The notes below the pieces were generated by a model. It saw nothing but the letters and a program-made list of their open reading frames with translations, had not been told where the DNA came from and made no database searches. A stretch of DNA of 11,624 nucleotides from a bacterium. GTDB taxonomy: Bacteria; Patescibacteriota; Saccharimonadia; Saccharimonadales; UBA4665. The stretch covers positions 1 through 11,624 of the forward strand of contig JAKPIL010000167.1 of NCBI GenBank assembly GCA_029549845.1. Direction: 5' to 3'. The translations under genes were made by a program, and so were the position numbers. Numbering within the stretch: the first letter of the stretch is position 1; each line of letters opens with the position of its first letter. This document shows positions 1-5,929 of the stretch, piece after piece.

Positions 1-119
1 CGCCGAGAGAGAACCTTCGACATGACTCCGTACACCGCACGACAGATAACCGATATACAGGTCAGCAAAAGCCAGCTCATGGGTGTATGATATCAGATAA
101 ACAGTCCGGTTTGCTATTG
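1..119. other. Left flank of the insertion sequence, no gene seen
   Basis: This is the host DNA to the left of the insertion sequence. I see no open frame of useful length, no tRNA-like fold and no match to the other repeats of the window. The eight bases directly left of the element (TGCTATTG or TTGCTATT, depending on where the end is drawn) do not match the eight bases right of it (TTGCGTAA) beyond TTGC, so this flank gives no clean target duplication. Confidence 0.4.
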
Positions 120-144
120 GGTTCATTAAACTAAAACGGAACAA
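120..144 (+). repeat. Left terminal inverted repeat of the IS
   Basis: This pairs with 987-1011 on the opposite strand at 21 of 25 positions. The shared blocks are GGTTCA, AACTAA and GGAACAA. It marks the left end of the element and should be the transposase binding and cleavage site. Confidence 0.85.
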
Positions 145-192
145 CCCGTAAACTTGTAAGTGCAAAGCTAACAAGTAAAGAGGAGTTGTTCC
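138..192 (+). promoter_or_regulatory. Possible RNA hairpin covering the transposase ribosome site
   Basis: GGAACAAC (138-145) is the exact reverse complement of GTTGTTCC (185-192), which ends one base before the transposase ATG. Inside it ACTTGT (152-157) pairs with ACAAGT (170-175). The Shine-Dalgarno run AGAGGAG (179-185) lies in the internal loop and its last base joins the outer stem. A transcript entering from outside would carry both arms, whereas one started inside the element would lack the left arm. Several IS families use this arrangement to keep read-through transcripts from making transposase. Part of the left arm also belongs to the inverted repeat, so the pairing may be partly coincidental. 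Confidence 0.4.
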
Positions 193-193
193 A

Positions 194-1000
194 ATGTCTA
201 AACTACCAAAGTTTTCCAGTAATAAGAAATACTGGATGCACCTTAACAGATTAGTCTTCGGTGAGTCATGTCAGTGCCCTAGCTGTAGCAGAGTACTTCA
301 GGAGCGGTATGTGGGTAAGTACCTGTGGTGCCCAGTGTGCCGCAAGAAGTATCGGGCGACTGCGTGGCGAGGCTCCTGGCTGTATGGCATGAAGCTGAGG
401 CCTAAACAGCTATTCGTACTACTCTGGTGTTGGCAACAGAAGAAAGGCCCTGAGGTAGCTACTCTTCTCGCGGAAGTCAGCTACACAACGGTAGCCCGCT
501 GGTATGAACGGTTTCGATCACGAGTGCCTGACGCTGTACCGCTCCTGTCGCAACTCGTCCAGATCGATGAGAGCTATTTTGGCAAGCTCAGAAGCAAACA
601 GCCCCAGCGGATCGTTGTCGGTGCAATTGAGCCGCATACACGCAAGCTAGCTCTCAGAGTTACCGATAGCCGGAGCCAGGAAGCCTTAGAGCAGTTCGTC
701 CAAGACTATGTCAGGCAAGGCAGTCTGGTAGTCAGTGACAAGTGGTGGGCATACGAGGAGCTACCACTCCTCGGCTATGCTCACGAAAGTCATAACCATA
801 GTAAAGGAGACTATGCCAACACTAACCAGGGTGAGAGCATATGGAGTGTGAGTAAGCGACACACGAGGAGACTGTATGGCGGCAGGATACTCACCCGACA
901 TCTTGAGGCCCTATGCCAAGAATGGATGGCACGACATAACCAGCCCCAGCTCTTTGAGAGCCCTATGACCTTCTTACAGGCTACGCTTGTTCCATGTTAG
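194..1000 (+). CDS. IS1595-family (ISXO2-like) DDE transposase
   Basis: A 268-residue transposase that would cut and rejoin the ends of its own element. The N-terminus has a zinc ribbon with two CxxC knuckles (C28-P-S-C31 and C46-P-V-C49), followed by a helical region that likely binds the inverted repeats. The ISXO2-like catalytic domain follows, with QIDESYFG giving D125, VVSDKWWAY giving D182, and NQGESIWS giving E214 as the likely third acidic residue. The block SHNHSKGDYANTN before the last motif is typical of this family. The ATG has a strong AGAGGAG eight bases upstream. The frame is unbroken and the length is normal for the family, so the enzyme is probably functional. The stop lies in the right inverted repeat. 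Family assignment is secure; subgroup is by recognition only. Confidence 0.93.
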   Translation: MSKLPKFSSNKKYWMHLNRLVFGESCQCPSCSRVLQERYVGKYLWCPVCRKKYRATAWRGSWLYGMKLRPKQLFVLLWCWQQKKGPEVATLLAEVSYTTVARWYERFRSRVPDAVPLLSQLVQIDESYFGKLRSKQPQRIVVGAIEPHTRKLALRVTDSRSQEALEQFVQDYVRQGSLVVSDKWWAYEELPLLGYAHESHNHSKGDYANTNQGESIWSVSKRHTRRLYGGRILTRHLEALCQEWMARHNQPQLFESPMTFLQATLVPC

Positions 1001-1011
1001 TTGACTGAACC
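987..1011 (-). repeat. Right terminal inverted repeat of the IS
   Basis: Reverse complement of the left end with four mismatches. It includes the last codons and stop of the transposase gene. The chromosome resumes at about 1012 with TTGCGTAAGG. Confidence 0.85.
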
Positions 1012-1064
1012 TTGCGTAAGGCCAGTATAGCGCACCGCCGTGAGAAGGTGTATGCTAGTCACAA

Positions 1065-1967
1065 ATGTTGAAGAAACACCTCAAACCCATCCTCGCCAGT
1101 CTCATCGTTACGGTCACCTTTATCTTGCTCGTACGGTACCTTATGGCACACCCGGATTATATTGATGAGCTCAAACACATCGGTGGCGGCTGGGTAGTCC
1201 TCATCCTGCTGCTCAACACGGCTGCTCTAGCCATGCTCGCCGGTGCCAGCGCCGTCCTCATACAGATGACCGGCAAACACATAGCGCCCAAAGAAAATTT
1301 CTTGCTCACCATGTATTCATCCATTGCAAACTTTCTTGGCCCATTGCAAAGCGGTCCTGGCGTCCGCGCCGCGTACCTCAAAACCAAACACCAGGTAAGT
1401 TTACGAGCGTATTTCCTCGTTACGCTTCTGTACTATGGTATTTTTGCGGTGATGAGTGCCTTTCTGCTACTCATCGGCACTCGGCCGTGGTGGCAGGCCG
1501 TCCTTGCCAGCATAGCCGCCGCTGGTGCGAGCTACACTGTCATTCGCTACGCCCTTAGTAAACGCAAGAAAGAACAGGCCCTCCTACGCATAACCCCCCG
1601 GCTTGCGAGCCTACTTGTGCTCTTCACATTGTTCCAAATACTGCTGGTTGGGCTCCGCTATTACGCTGCTATGCATGCCGCGCATGACAGTGTGTCTTTG
1701 GGGAGCGCCATGTCGTACACGGGCGCTGCTAACTTCGCTCTCTTTGTTTCAATCACGCCCGATGGCATCGGTATCCGCGAGGCATTCCTGTACTTCGCAC
1801 AAGGCATTCACCATGTTTCAACCCATACCATCATCGCCACAAACATCATTGACCGTGCCTGTTACGTGTTATTTATTGGGCTCTGCCTGGTGTTTGGCCT
1901 CGTTATGCACCTCGGCAGCCGCTTTACAGCGAATCAACCAGCGGCCGAAGCAAACGACCAATCATAA
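1065..1967 (+). CDS. Flippase-like integral membrane protein (LPG_synthase_TM / UPF0104 type)
   Basis: A 300-residue polytopic membrane protein with about seven hydrophobic segments (roughly residues 8-27, 43-66, 113-137, 143-162, 180-200, 215-233 and 255-284). It has the two motifs I associate with the LPG_synthase_TM family: NFLGPLQSGPGVRAAYL at 89-105, and ITPDGIGIREA at 230-240, matching the usual SPGGIGxRE signature. The catalytic domain of true MprF is absent. Stand-alone members occur beside glycosyltransferases and are thought to move or modify lipid-linked substrates; its substrate cannot be read from sequence. There is no good Shine-Dalgarno. A TATGCT at 1051-1056 ends eight bases before the ATG, suggesting a leaderless or nearly leaderless message. 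Its last 44 bp overlap the 3' end of the convergent glycosyltransferase gene. Confidence 0.8.
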   Translation: MLKKHLKPILASLIVTVTFILLVRYLMAHPDYIDELKHIGGGWVVLILLLNTAALAMLAGASAVLIQMTGKHIAPKENFLLTMYSSIANFLGPLQSGPGVRAAYLKTKHQVSLRAYFLVTLLYYGIFAVMSAFLLLIGTRPWWQAVLASIAAAGASYTVIRYALSKRKKEQALLRITPRLASLLVLFTLFQILLVGLRYYAAMHAAHDSVSLGSAMSYTGAANFALFVSITPDGIGIREAFLYFAQGIHHVSTHTIIATNIIDRACYVLFIGLCLVFGLVMHLGSRFTANQPAAEANDQS

Positions 1968-3003
1968 CAGCAGAGAATTCTTTTTCAAACAAGACGCGGC
2001 CTTTTGCCGCTATATCTGGCAGCTCAGATTGATTGCTCACTGCCCAGCGGATGGCTTCAGCCAGTGCGTCGGCATTCTGCTGTGGCACCTTGAGGCAATT
2101 GGCGCGGTCTATAAAGTACTCGTTGGTCGCTGCCCCAGCACCTACTACAGTCACAACCTCACACGCAAGGCTTTGGTAGGTTTTACCCGTAACGACATTT
2201 TGCGCCTGGCGAGTTCCACCAAACGGACCGCCGAGAGATAACTGCGATGCCCGCATGGTATCGGCCAACTCGGCAATAGGCAGCCAGGATTCATATCGTA
2301 TACGTGCGCCGTTTTTTTGCGCGGCATGAACAGCCTGCTTCATGGGCGCTTTTCCGCCCACCAGCACAAACTGCACAGGGTCATTCTGGAGGCGCTCGGC
2401 CACTTCGAGCACGACTGGTATACCGTGTAGCGGCTGCATGCCTGTACTGTAGTAAAAAACCTGGAACGGTTCGGCCTTCGCGGTGGGTTTTGTGCGGAAT
2501 ATGGCTTCATCTGCGCCCACCGGCACCGGTAGGTACCGGCTCAGGTTGACCCGGGCAAATTTTGCACTCAGTTCAGCGTGCGCCGCCGTATCTGCCAAAA
2601 TAGATGCGCAGCGTCGAAGACACAGGTTATACAGTGGCGTTCCCAGACGAGACAGCGTGTGTTTTACAAAAATTGCGGGAGATTTCTTGTGCTTTTCAAA
2701 CTTGGCATACGCCGCCGGCACAATAAACTCATCAAACCACAGCGGCGTGCGGCCAGCCAGGAGGAGCACTGCGGGCAATATTTCTTGACCGCGAAAGGTC
2801 AGAAGGAAGGCATCTGGCTTGTCCCGCCATTTCGTTTGGCACAACTTCCATAACACCTCTGGGTAGCGGAGCATCCCTGTGTGTTTGTTTTTGATAACTA
2901 TGAGCTGCACATCTGGCTGCGCCTTTAGCGCCGCTCGCAGCACTTGCGCACGCACATAATCTGGCTGGTGATAACACGTTATAATGGCAATTTTTTTCTT
3001 CAT
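1924..3003 (-). CDS. GT-B glycosyltransferase, group 1 / GT4-like
   Basis: A 359-residue predicted cytoplasmic glycosyltransferase. The N-terminal Rossmann half opens MKKKIAIITCYHQPDYVRAQ. The linker PVPVGADEAIF (160-169) resembles the usual vPNGvD element. In the C-terminal half FQVFYYSTGMQPLHGI (180-195) and FVLVGG (212-217) are typical of the second Rossmann domain. GKTYQSLACEVVTVVG (273-288) with N294-E295 takes the place of the donor-site EAMAxGxPVI loop, but with Q-S-L-A-C in place of the classic E-A-M-A-x-G. Donor and acceptor are unknown. I use the ATG at 3003, although the frame is open to 3138, because the extra 45 residues are unlike the family and would overlap the divergent protease start. 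TGCTATCAT (extended -10) lies six bases before this ATG and there is no Shine-Dalgarno. Confidence 0.8.
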   Translation of the reverse strand: MKKKIAIITCYHQPDYVRAQVLRAALKAQPDVQLIVIKNKHTGMLRYPEVLWKLCQTKWRDKPDAFLLTFRGQEILPAVLLLAGRTPLWFDEFIVPAAYAKFEKHKKSPAIFVKHTLSRLGTPLYNLCLRRCASILADTAAHAELSAKFARVNLSRYLPVPVGADEAIFRTKPTAKAEPFQVFYYSTGMQPLHGIPVVLEVAERLQNDPVQFVLVGGKAPMKQAVHAAQKNGARIRYESWLPIAELADTMRASQLSLGGPFGGTRQAQNVVTGKTYQSLACEVVTVVGAGAATNEYFIDRANCLKVPQQNADALAEAIRWAVSNQSELPDIAAKGRVLFEKEFSAVMIGRLLRPLVDSL

Positions 3004-3121
3004 ATGGTCATGATAGCACATTTCTGTCAGTGGTCGAGCCCTGTGCCACGCGCTATTTGGCCGCCAGGCTGCACAACGTTCGTGAGTTTTCTTCGCAAAA
3101 CTTGTACACTTAGGTAAGCAT
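3004..3121. promoter_or_regulatory. Divergent promoter region between glycosyltransferase and protease genes
   Basis: This 118-bp gap must hold the promoters of both divergent genes. For the minus gene there is an extended -10, TG-C-TATCAT (3018-3010), six bases before the ATG. For the plus gene TACACT (3105-3110) is a plausible -10, 11 bases before the ATG, with a weak AGG at 3112-3114 as the only ribosome-site candidate. Neither has a convincing -35 at 16-18 bp. Both placements predict very short or absent leaders. Confidence 0.4.
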
Positions 3122-4288
3122 ATGCATATCGTTGACATTGTTATTGTTATTTTTTGCGTTGGGGCGCTGCTGCGCGGCTACCAGATTGGCCTCATTCGCC
3201 AGCTGAGCTCGACCATCGCGTTTTTGGTCGGTCTATACCCGGGCACGCTGCTCTCGAGCATCGTGATGGCGCACGTGGACGGTCCAGCTCGTCCGGCGAT
3301 TGGGCTGGCCGTGCTGCTCACCGTGTGCTTTGGCCTCATGACCGTGGCCGAAATCATAGCCGTTCGCCTGAAGATTGCCGTTCATAGTGCGTTCGTCCAG
3401 AAGATTGATGATAGCGCTGGAGCACTGATGTCGGTTGTGACCTTGCTGCTTGGCTTCTGGCTCGCAAGCGCTTTGTTTGCGCTCGCGCCGCCCAGCATGC
3501 TCCAAACGGAGCTCAAAAACTCCGCCATCCTGAGTCATCTCTCCAGCCGGCTTCCGCCCGCAGCGCGTGTGCTCAGCAACCTCAACAAGCTCATAGACCC
3601 CAACCAATCACCGCAAGTCTTTAACGGTCGAGAACCATCGCCCACCGCCACACTCCCACTCCCAGACGTAACCGCGCACAATGCCATGCTCACACGCGTT
3701 CAGCCATCGGTGGTCAAGCTCGAAGGGCTCGGTTGCGGCGGGATAGTCGATGGTAGTGGTTTTGTATACGCTCACGAACTTGTCGTCACCAATGCTCACG
3801 TGGTCGCCGGAGTGAAAAGCCCTAAAATTCGCACGTCAGATGATGTATACAACACCAGCGTTGTACTGTTTGACCCAATGAACGATATTGCCATCTTAAG
3901 GGTACCCGGGCTGCCGGCACCAGCGCTCACCATAAACCGCATGAAAGTCGCTACGGGTGGCTCTGCATTTGCACTCGGCTACCCAGGCGGGGGAGAATAT
4001 ACCGTGAGCCCAGCAGTAGTACTCGACCAATTTTCAGCACTTGGACAGGATATATATGGTAAAAACCGCACTACTCGCAGCGTGTATAGCCTGCAAACCA
4101 CGGTAGTCCGCGGCAACTCGGGCGGGCCGGTCGTGGCGAGCGACGGTACGGTAGTGGGCGTTGTGTTCGCCACCTCTACCACGTACAATAACATCGGATA
4201 CGCGCTCACGATGGAGCAAATACATGAGCTCCTTCGTGCCGCGCAGGACAAACAAGCACCGGTTAGTACTGGAAAGTGCAGCGAGTAA
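3122..4288 (+). CDS. MarP-like membrane-anchored serine protease (CvpA-type TM domain plus trypsin-like domain)
   Basis: 388 residues. Residues 1-122 form about four membrane helices with the CvpA/colicin V-production look (start HIVDIVIVIFCVGALLRGYQ). A short linker leads to an extracytoplasmic chymotrypsin-fold protease. The triad is visible: H226 in VTNAHVV, D255 in MNDIAIL and S333 in GNSGGPV. Overall length, triad spacing and architecture match mycobacterial MarP (Rv3671c, about 397 residues), a protease needed for survival in acid and under oxidative stress. C205 (GLGCGG) and C386, three residues from the C-terminus, are 181 apart, the spacing I recall for the stabilising MarP disulfide (C214-C395). 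The VKOR gene 18 bp downstream could supply that disulfide. It probably cleaves cell-envelope proteins; the substrate here is unknown. Confidence 0.88.
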   Translation: MHIVDIVIVIFCVGALLRGYQIGLIRQLSSTIAFLVGLYPGTLLSSIVMAHVDGPARPAIGLAVLLTVCFGLMTVAEIIAVRLKIAVHSAFVQKIDDSAGALMSVVTLLLGFWLASALFALAPPSMLQTELKNSAILSHLSSRLPPAARVLSNLNKLIDPNQSPQVFNGREPSPTATLPLPDVTAHNAMLTRVQPSVVKLEGLGCGGIVDGSGFVYAHELVVTNAHVVAGVKSPKIRTSDDVYNTSVVLFDPMNDIAILRVPGLPAPALTINRMKVATGGSAFALGYPGGGEYTVSPAVVLDQFSALGQDIYGKNRTTRSVYSLQTTVVRGNSGGPVVASDGTVVGVVFATSTTYNNIGYALTMEQIHELLRAAQDKQAPVSTGKCSE

Positions 4289-4306
4289 TGAAAAGGGGCG
4301 TGAACT

Positions 4307-5023
4307 ATGAGTCGTAAACCAAGCGTGGTCAGTAAGACACAAAAATCAAAGGGTAAAACAGAATCCCAGGTAAAAACCACCTCTGTTAAAACCACATCCC
4401 AGGTAAAAAGCCAGGCTCACCCCCGGCATCTCAATTGGCTTGAACGCCATGTGCCAACACTGCTCATCGGCAGCGGCGCACTTGGCCTATTTGCCTCATT
4501 TATGCTCGCTATAGAGGAGTTTCACCACCTGAAGCACCCAGACGCACCACTCAACTGCGACCTCAACCCCATCGTCAGCTGTGGCCCCGCCATGGATGTT
4601 TGGCAAGGTCACGCGCTGCTTGGCATACCAAATCAGTTTCTGGGCATCATTACCTTTACCGTCATGCTCACCATGGGCATGGCGCTCCTAGCGGGGGCTC
4701 GCTTTAAGCGGTGGTTCTGGCTTGGGCTGCAAGCCGGTATGTTCGCAGGCTTTGTTTTTGTGACGTGGTTTATATACCAAAGTATTTGGGTGCTTGAGCA
4801 TCTATGTCCCTACTGTATGGTGACGTGGGTCGCGACAATCGTCGGCTTTTGGTACATTTTTCTGTACGGCCTCCGTGCCGAACATTTTAGACTGCAAGGC
4901 CGCTGGAACAAGGCTGCCTTGTTTGTCCAGAAGCACCATGCCGACATTTTAGCGCTATGGTTCCTCATACTCATCGCTCTCATTCTCAACCACTTTTGGT
5001 ACTTCTGGCAAACCTTGTTGTAG
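4307..5023 (+). CDS. Vitamin K epoxide reductase (VKOR) family disulfide-forming membrane protein
   Basis: A 238-residue integral membrane enzyme that would re-oxidise a periplasmic DsbA-like thiol oxidase and pass electrons to quinone, replacing DsbB. The hallmarks are in order: the loop cysteine pair in NCDLNPIVSCG (C84 and C92), GIPNQFLGI at 106-114, and the CPYC redox centre (C167, C170) followed by a membrane helix. About four to five helices are visible. No thioredoxin/DsbA domain is fused, so its partner must be encoded elsewhere. The first 45 residues are a Lys/Thr/Ser-rich cytoplasmic tail with an internal repeat (SQVKTTSVKTT then SQVKS), encoded by a 14-nt direct repeat at 4363-4376 and 4396-4409. 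It starts 18 bp after the protease stop, behind AAGGGG, so the two are probably one transcript. Confidence 0.9.
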   Translation: MSRKPSVVSKTQKSKGKTESQVKTTSVKTTSQVKSQAHPRHLNWLERHVPTLLIGSGALGLFASFMLAIEEFHHLKHPDAPLNCDLNPIVSCGPAMDVWQGHALLGIPNQFLGIITFTVMLTMGMALLAGARFKRWFWLGLQAGMFAGFVFVTWFIYQSIWVLEHLCPYCMVTWVATIVGFWYIFLYGLRAEHFRLQGRWNKAALFVQKHHADILALWFLILIALILNHFWYFWQTLL

Positions 5024-5029
5024 GCCCAC

Positions 5030-5044
5030 CACCCGCGCCGGGTG
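5030..5044 (+). terminator. GC-rich hairpin after the VKOR gene
   Basis: CACCCG (5030-5035), loop CGC, CGGGTG (5039-5044) gives a perfect six-pair stem seven bases after the VKOR stop. Only ACGTTT follows, not a U-run, so it is at best a weak intrinsic terminator or a 3'-end stabiliser for the protease-VKOR transcript. Confidence 0.4.
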
Positions 5045-5069
5045 ACGTTTGGAGCATGCCCTGGGGGTT

Positions 5070-5122
5070 GGAGTGGATAGTGGATGTTGGATGGTAGATG
5101 GTGGAAGAGGCAAGGTTATAGG
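5070..5122 (+). repeat. 53-bp leading motif of composite repeat, copy 1
   Basis: This aligns without gaps to 9156-9208, with about 47 of 53 positions identical by eye. The sequence is a purine-rich variation on TGGAT/TGGTAGATGG and ends CAAGGTTATAGG. It encodes nothing and has no obvious fold. In both copies it lies just upstream of the structured-RNA core, after the stop of a membrane-protein gene. Confidence 0.8.
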
Positions 5123-5130
5123 TTTTAGGG

Positions 5131-5155
5131 TGAGTCATGAGTCATGAGTCATGAG
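5131..5155 (+). repeat. Short tandem repeat, 7-bp unit TGAGTCA
   Basis: Three exact copies of TGAGTCA and a partial fourth (TGAG) lie between the leading motif and the RNA core of copy 1. At the same place copy 2 has only AATGAG. The array looks like local slippage expansion and is useful mainly as a strain-variable marker. Confidence 0.85.
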
Positions 5156-5159
5156 ACAA

Positions 5160-5490
5160 GAGTGCGGCCGAAGGACGTTTGTCATCCGTCGCGTCAGCGA
5201 CGTTAACTAGGAGTGGCCATGCGGAAGCTCCTGGCTCAGACGTTGTCAGGCTCTACAACTTCCGTAAGGCGGCGTGACTTGTTTGAGGAGGCAGGTAATT
5301 GCCGGGGGCAATTACCTGCCGACGAGTTGTCACGTCGGTTGTAGAACTGACAAAGGCTGACCAAGAGACTGGAGCTCTGGCCTGGTTTTAGGTCCAGGAC
5401 CTTTTGGCAGCAAAAGGTCCTGGTTGCCGTGCGGGGGCGAAACCCCGCATCCCATGATGCCTAGCAGTCCGAGAAGTGCCGATTGGAAAT
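5160..5490 (+). ncRNA. Candidate structured RNA, copy 1 (family not recognised)
   Basis: About 331 nt, homologous to 9219-9547. Predicted helices, outermost to innermost in the middle domain: TTGTCAG (5243-5249) with CTGACAA (5347-5353); TCTACAAC (5252-5259) with GTTGTAGA (5338-5345); GGCGTGAC (5271-5278) with GTCACGTC (5329-5336, one G-U pair); and a 14-pair hairpin 5290-5303/5307-5320 with loop GGG. A 5' hairpin is GTCGC-GTCA-GCGAC (5188-5201). At the 3' side are an 11-pair hairpin with loop GCAG (5396-5421) and TGCGGGG/CCCCGCA (5430-5449). The middle helices differ from copy 2 by paired, compensatory changes, whereas the two 3' hairpins are identical. The G-U pair favours the plus strand. 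No promoter or protein partner is visible. HEARO/omega-type mobile RNAs are one possibility, unproven. Confidence 0.7.
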
Positions 5491-5510
5491 AGATTTAGGA
5501 ATTAAAAAAG

Positions 5511-5610
5511 GGGAGATCTTTCGACTTCGCTCAAGATGACAGTGGGGTGCTTGCGTGGGCTGACGGGAGTGGGACACTAGATCTCTCCGCTGTGGTCGAG
5601 ATGACACTAG
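5511..5610 (+). repeat. Pair of REP-like hairpin units, copy 1
   Basis: Two short palindromic units of the REP type. The first begins GGGAGATCTTTCGACTTCGC and ends AAGATGACAGTGGG, with ATCTT/AAGAT as stem. The second is ATCTCTCC...GTCGAGAT (5581-5602), with ATCTC/GAGAT as stem and TGACA following. The second is flanked by an exact 8-bp direct repeat, GACACTAG (5573-5580 and 5603-5610). Both units recur in the same order and orientation at 9596-9660. Similar short repeats are common between genes in many bacteria and are usually spread by a REP-associated transposase encoded elsewhere. Confidence 0.75.
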
Positions 5611-5657
5611 AGAAGTTGATGTGGGGCGGTAGGAAGGTGGAGCGGATGAAGCAGGGG

Positions 5658-5915
5658 CTACAGGTGGTTTTTCTCGACGTGGTGTTTATTGATACCGTTC
5701 GTGACATTCGTAAAACCCATCTGGCGCAAATACGGCATGGTGGCGTTACTGCGGCTGCCGCTTAGGCAGTACACGACTATTTCGGCATCCCGCGGCACAT
5801 CCGCTAGCTCCGGCGGATTGCTTAGTAACCTTGATGGCGGGATATTGAGCGCACCCTTTACGTGCCCCATTTTGTATTCAAACGGCTCACGCACATCTAT
5901 AATTATTTTGCTCAT
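5658..5915 (-). CDS. Short single-domain rhodanese (sulfurtransferase)
   Basis: 85 residues. It has the rhodanese signatures IIIDVREPFEYKMGHVKGALNIP (residues 4-26) and the active-site loop VVYCLSGSRSN, with catalytic C50 that would carry a persulfide. The protein is shorter than GlpE or PspE (about 105 residues) because it starts directly at the strand bearing DVRE. It has no signal peptide, so it is likely cytoplasmic. AGGAG lies four bases before the ATG, confirming the start. It is divergent from the Fur-family gene across an 84-bp gap with a shared palindrome, so it is probably controlled by that regulator. Role in the cell: sulfane-sulfur transfer or detoxification, inferred from the family and from a second rhodanese in the same cluster. 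Confidence 0.88.
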   Translation of the reverse strand: MSKIIIDVREPFEYKMGHVKGALNIPPSRLLSNPPELADVPRDAEIVVYCLSGSRSNATMPYLRQMGFTNVTNGINKHHVEKNHL

Positions 5916-5929
5916 ATTTCTCCTTTGTT

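Larger units (their letters stand above)
120..1011 (+). mobile_element. IS1595/ISXO2-type insertion sequence, apparently complete
   Basis: This is an 892-bp element bounded by 25-bp inverted repeats that match at 21 of 25 positions. The left end (120-144) starts GGTTCA and ends GGAACAA. The right end (987-1011) reads the same on the reverse strand, with differences at repeat positions 7, 9, 16 and 18. It carries one transposase gene that fills most of the element; the last codons and stop lie inside the right inverted repeat, as in many compact IS elements. The family normally makes an 8-bp target duplication, but none is clear here. The insertion may be old, or a partner copy may have recombined. 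Intact ends and an intact reading frame suggest it could still be mobile. Confidence 0.85.

Noticed and set aside
112..1019. Target-site duplication of the insertion sequence
   Set aside because: The 8-bp flanks share only TTGC. Not good enough to call.
1603..2241. A 212-codon plus-strand frame across the end of the flippase-like gene
   Set aside because: It is a shifted frame over two real genes, with no domain and a composition typical of a shadow frame.
3004..3138. Longer glycosyltransferase starting at 3138
   Set aside because: The extra 45 residues look unlike the family N-terminus, would overlap the divergent protease start, and leave no room for its promoter. The natural fold starts at MKKKIAIITC.
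5131..5155. TGAGTCA tandem array as a CRISPR-like repeat or iteron origin
   Set aside because: The unit is only 7 bp with no spacers, there are fewer than four copies, and no Cas or replication gene is near. It is a simple tandem repeat.
5160..5490. Housekeeping RNA (RNase P, tmRNA, SRP RNA, 6S) for the structured-RNA repeat
   Set aside because: None of the hallmark conserved segments of those RNAs is visible, and two diverged copies within 4 kb argue against a single-copy housekeeping RNA.
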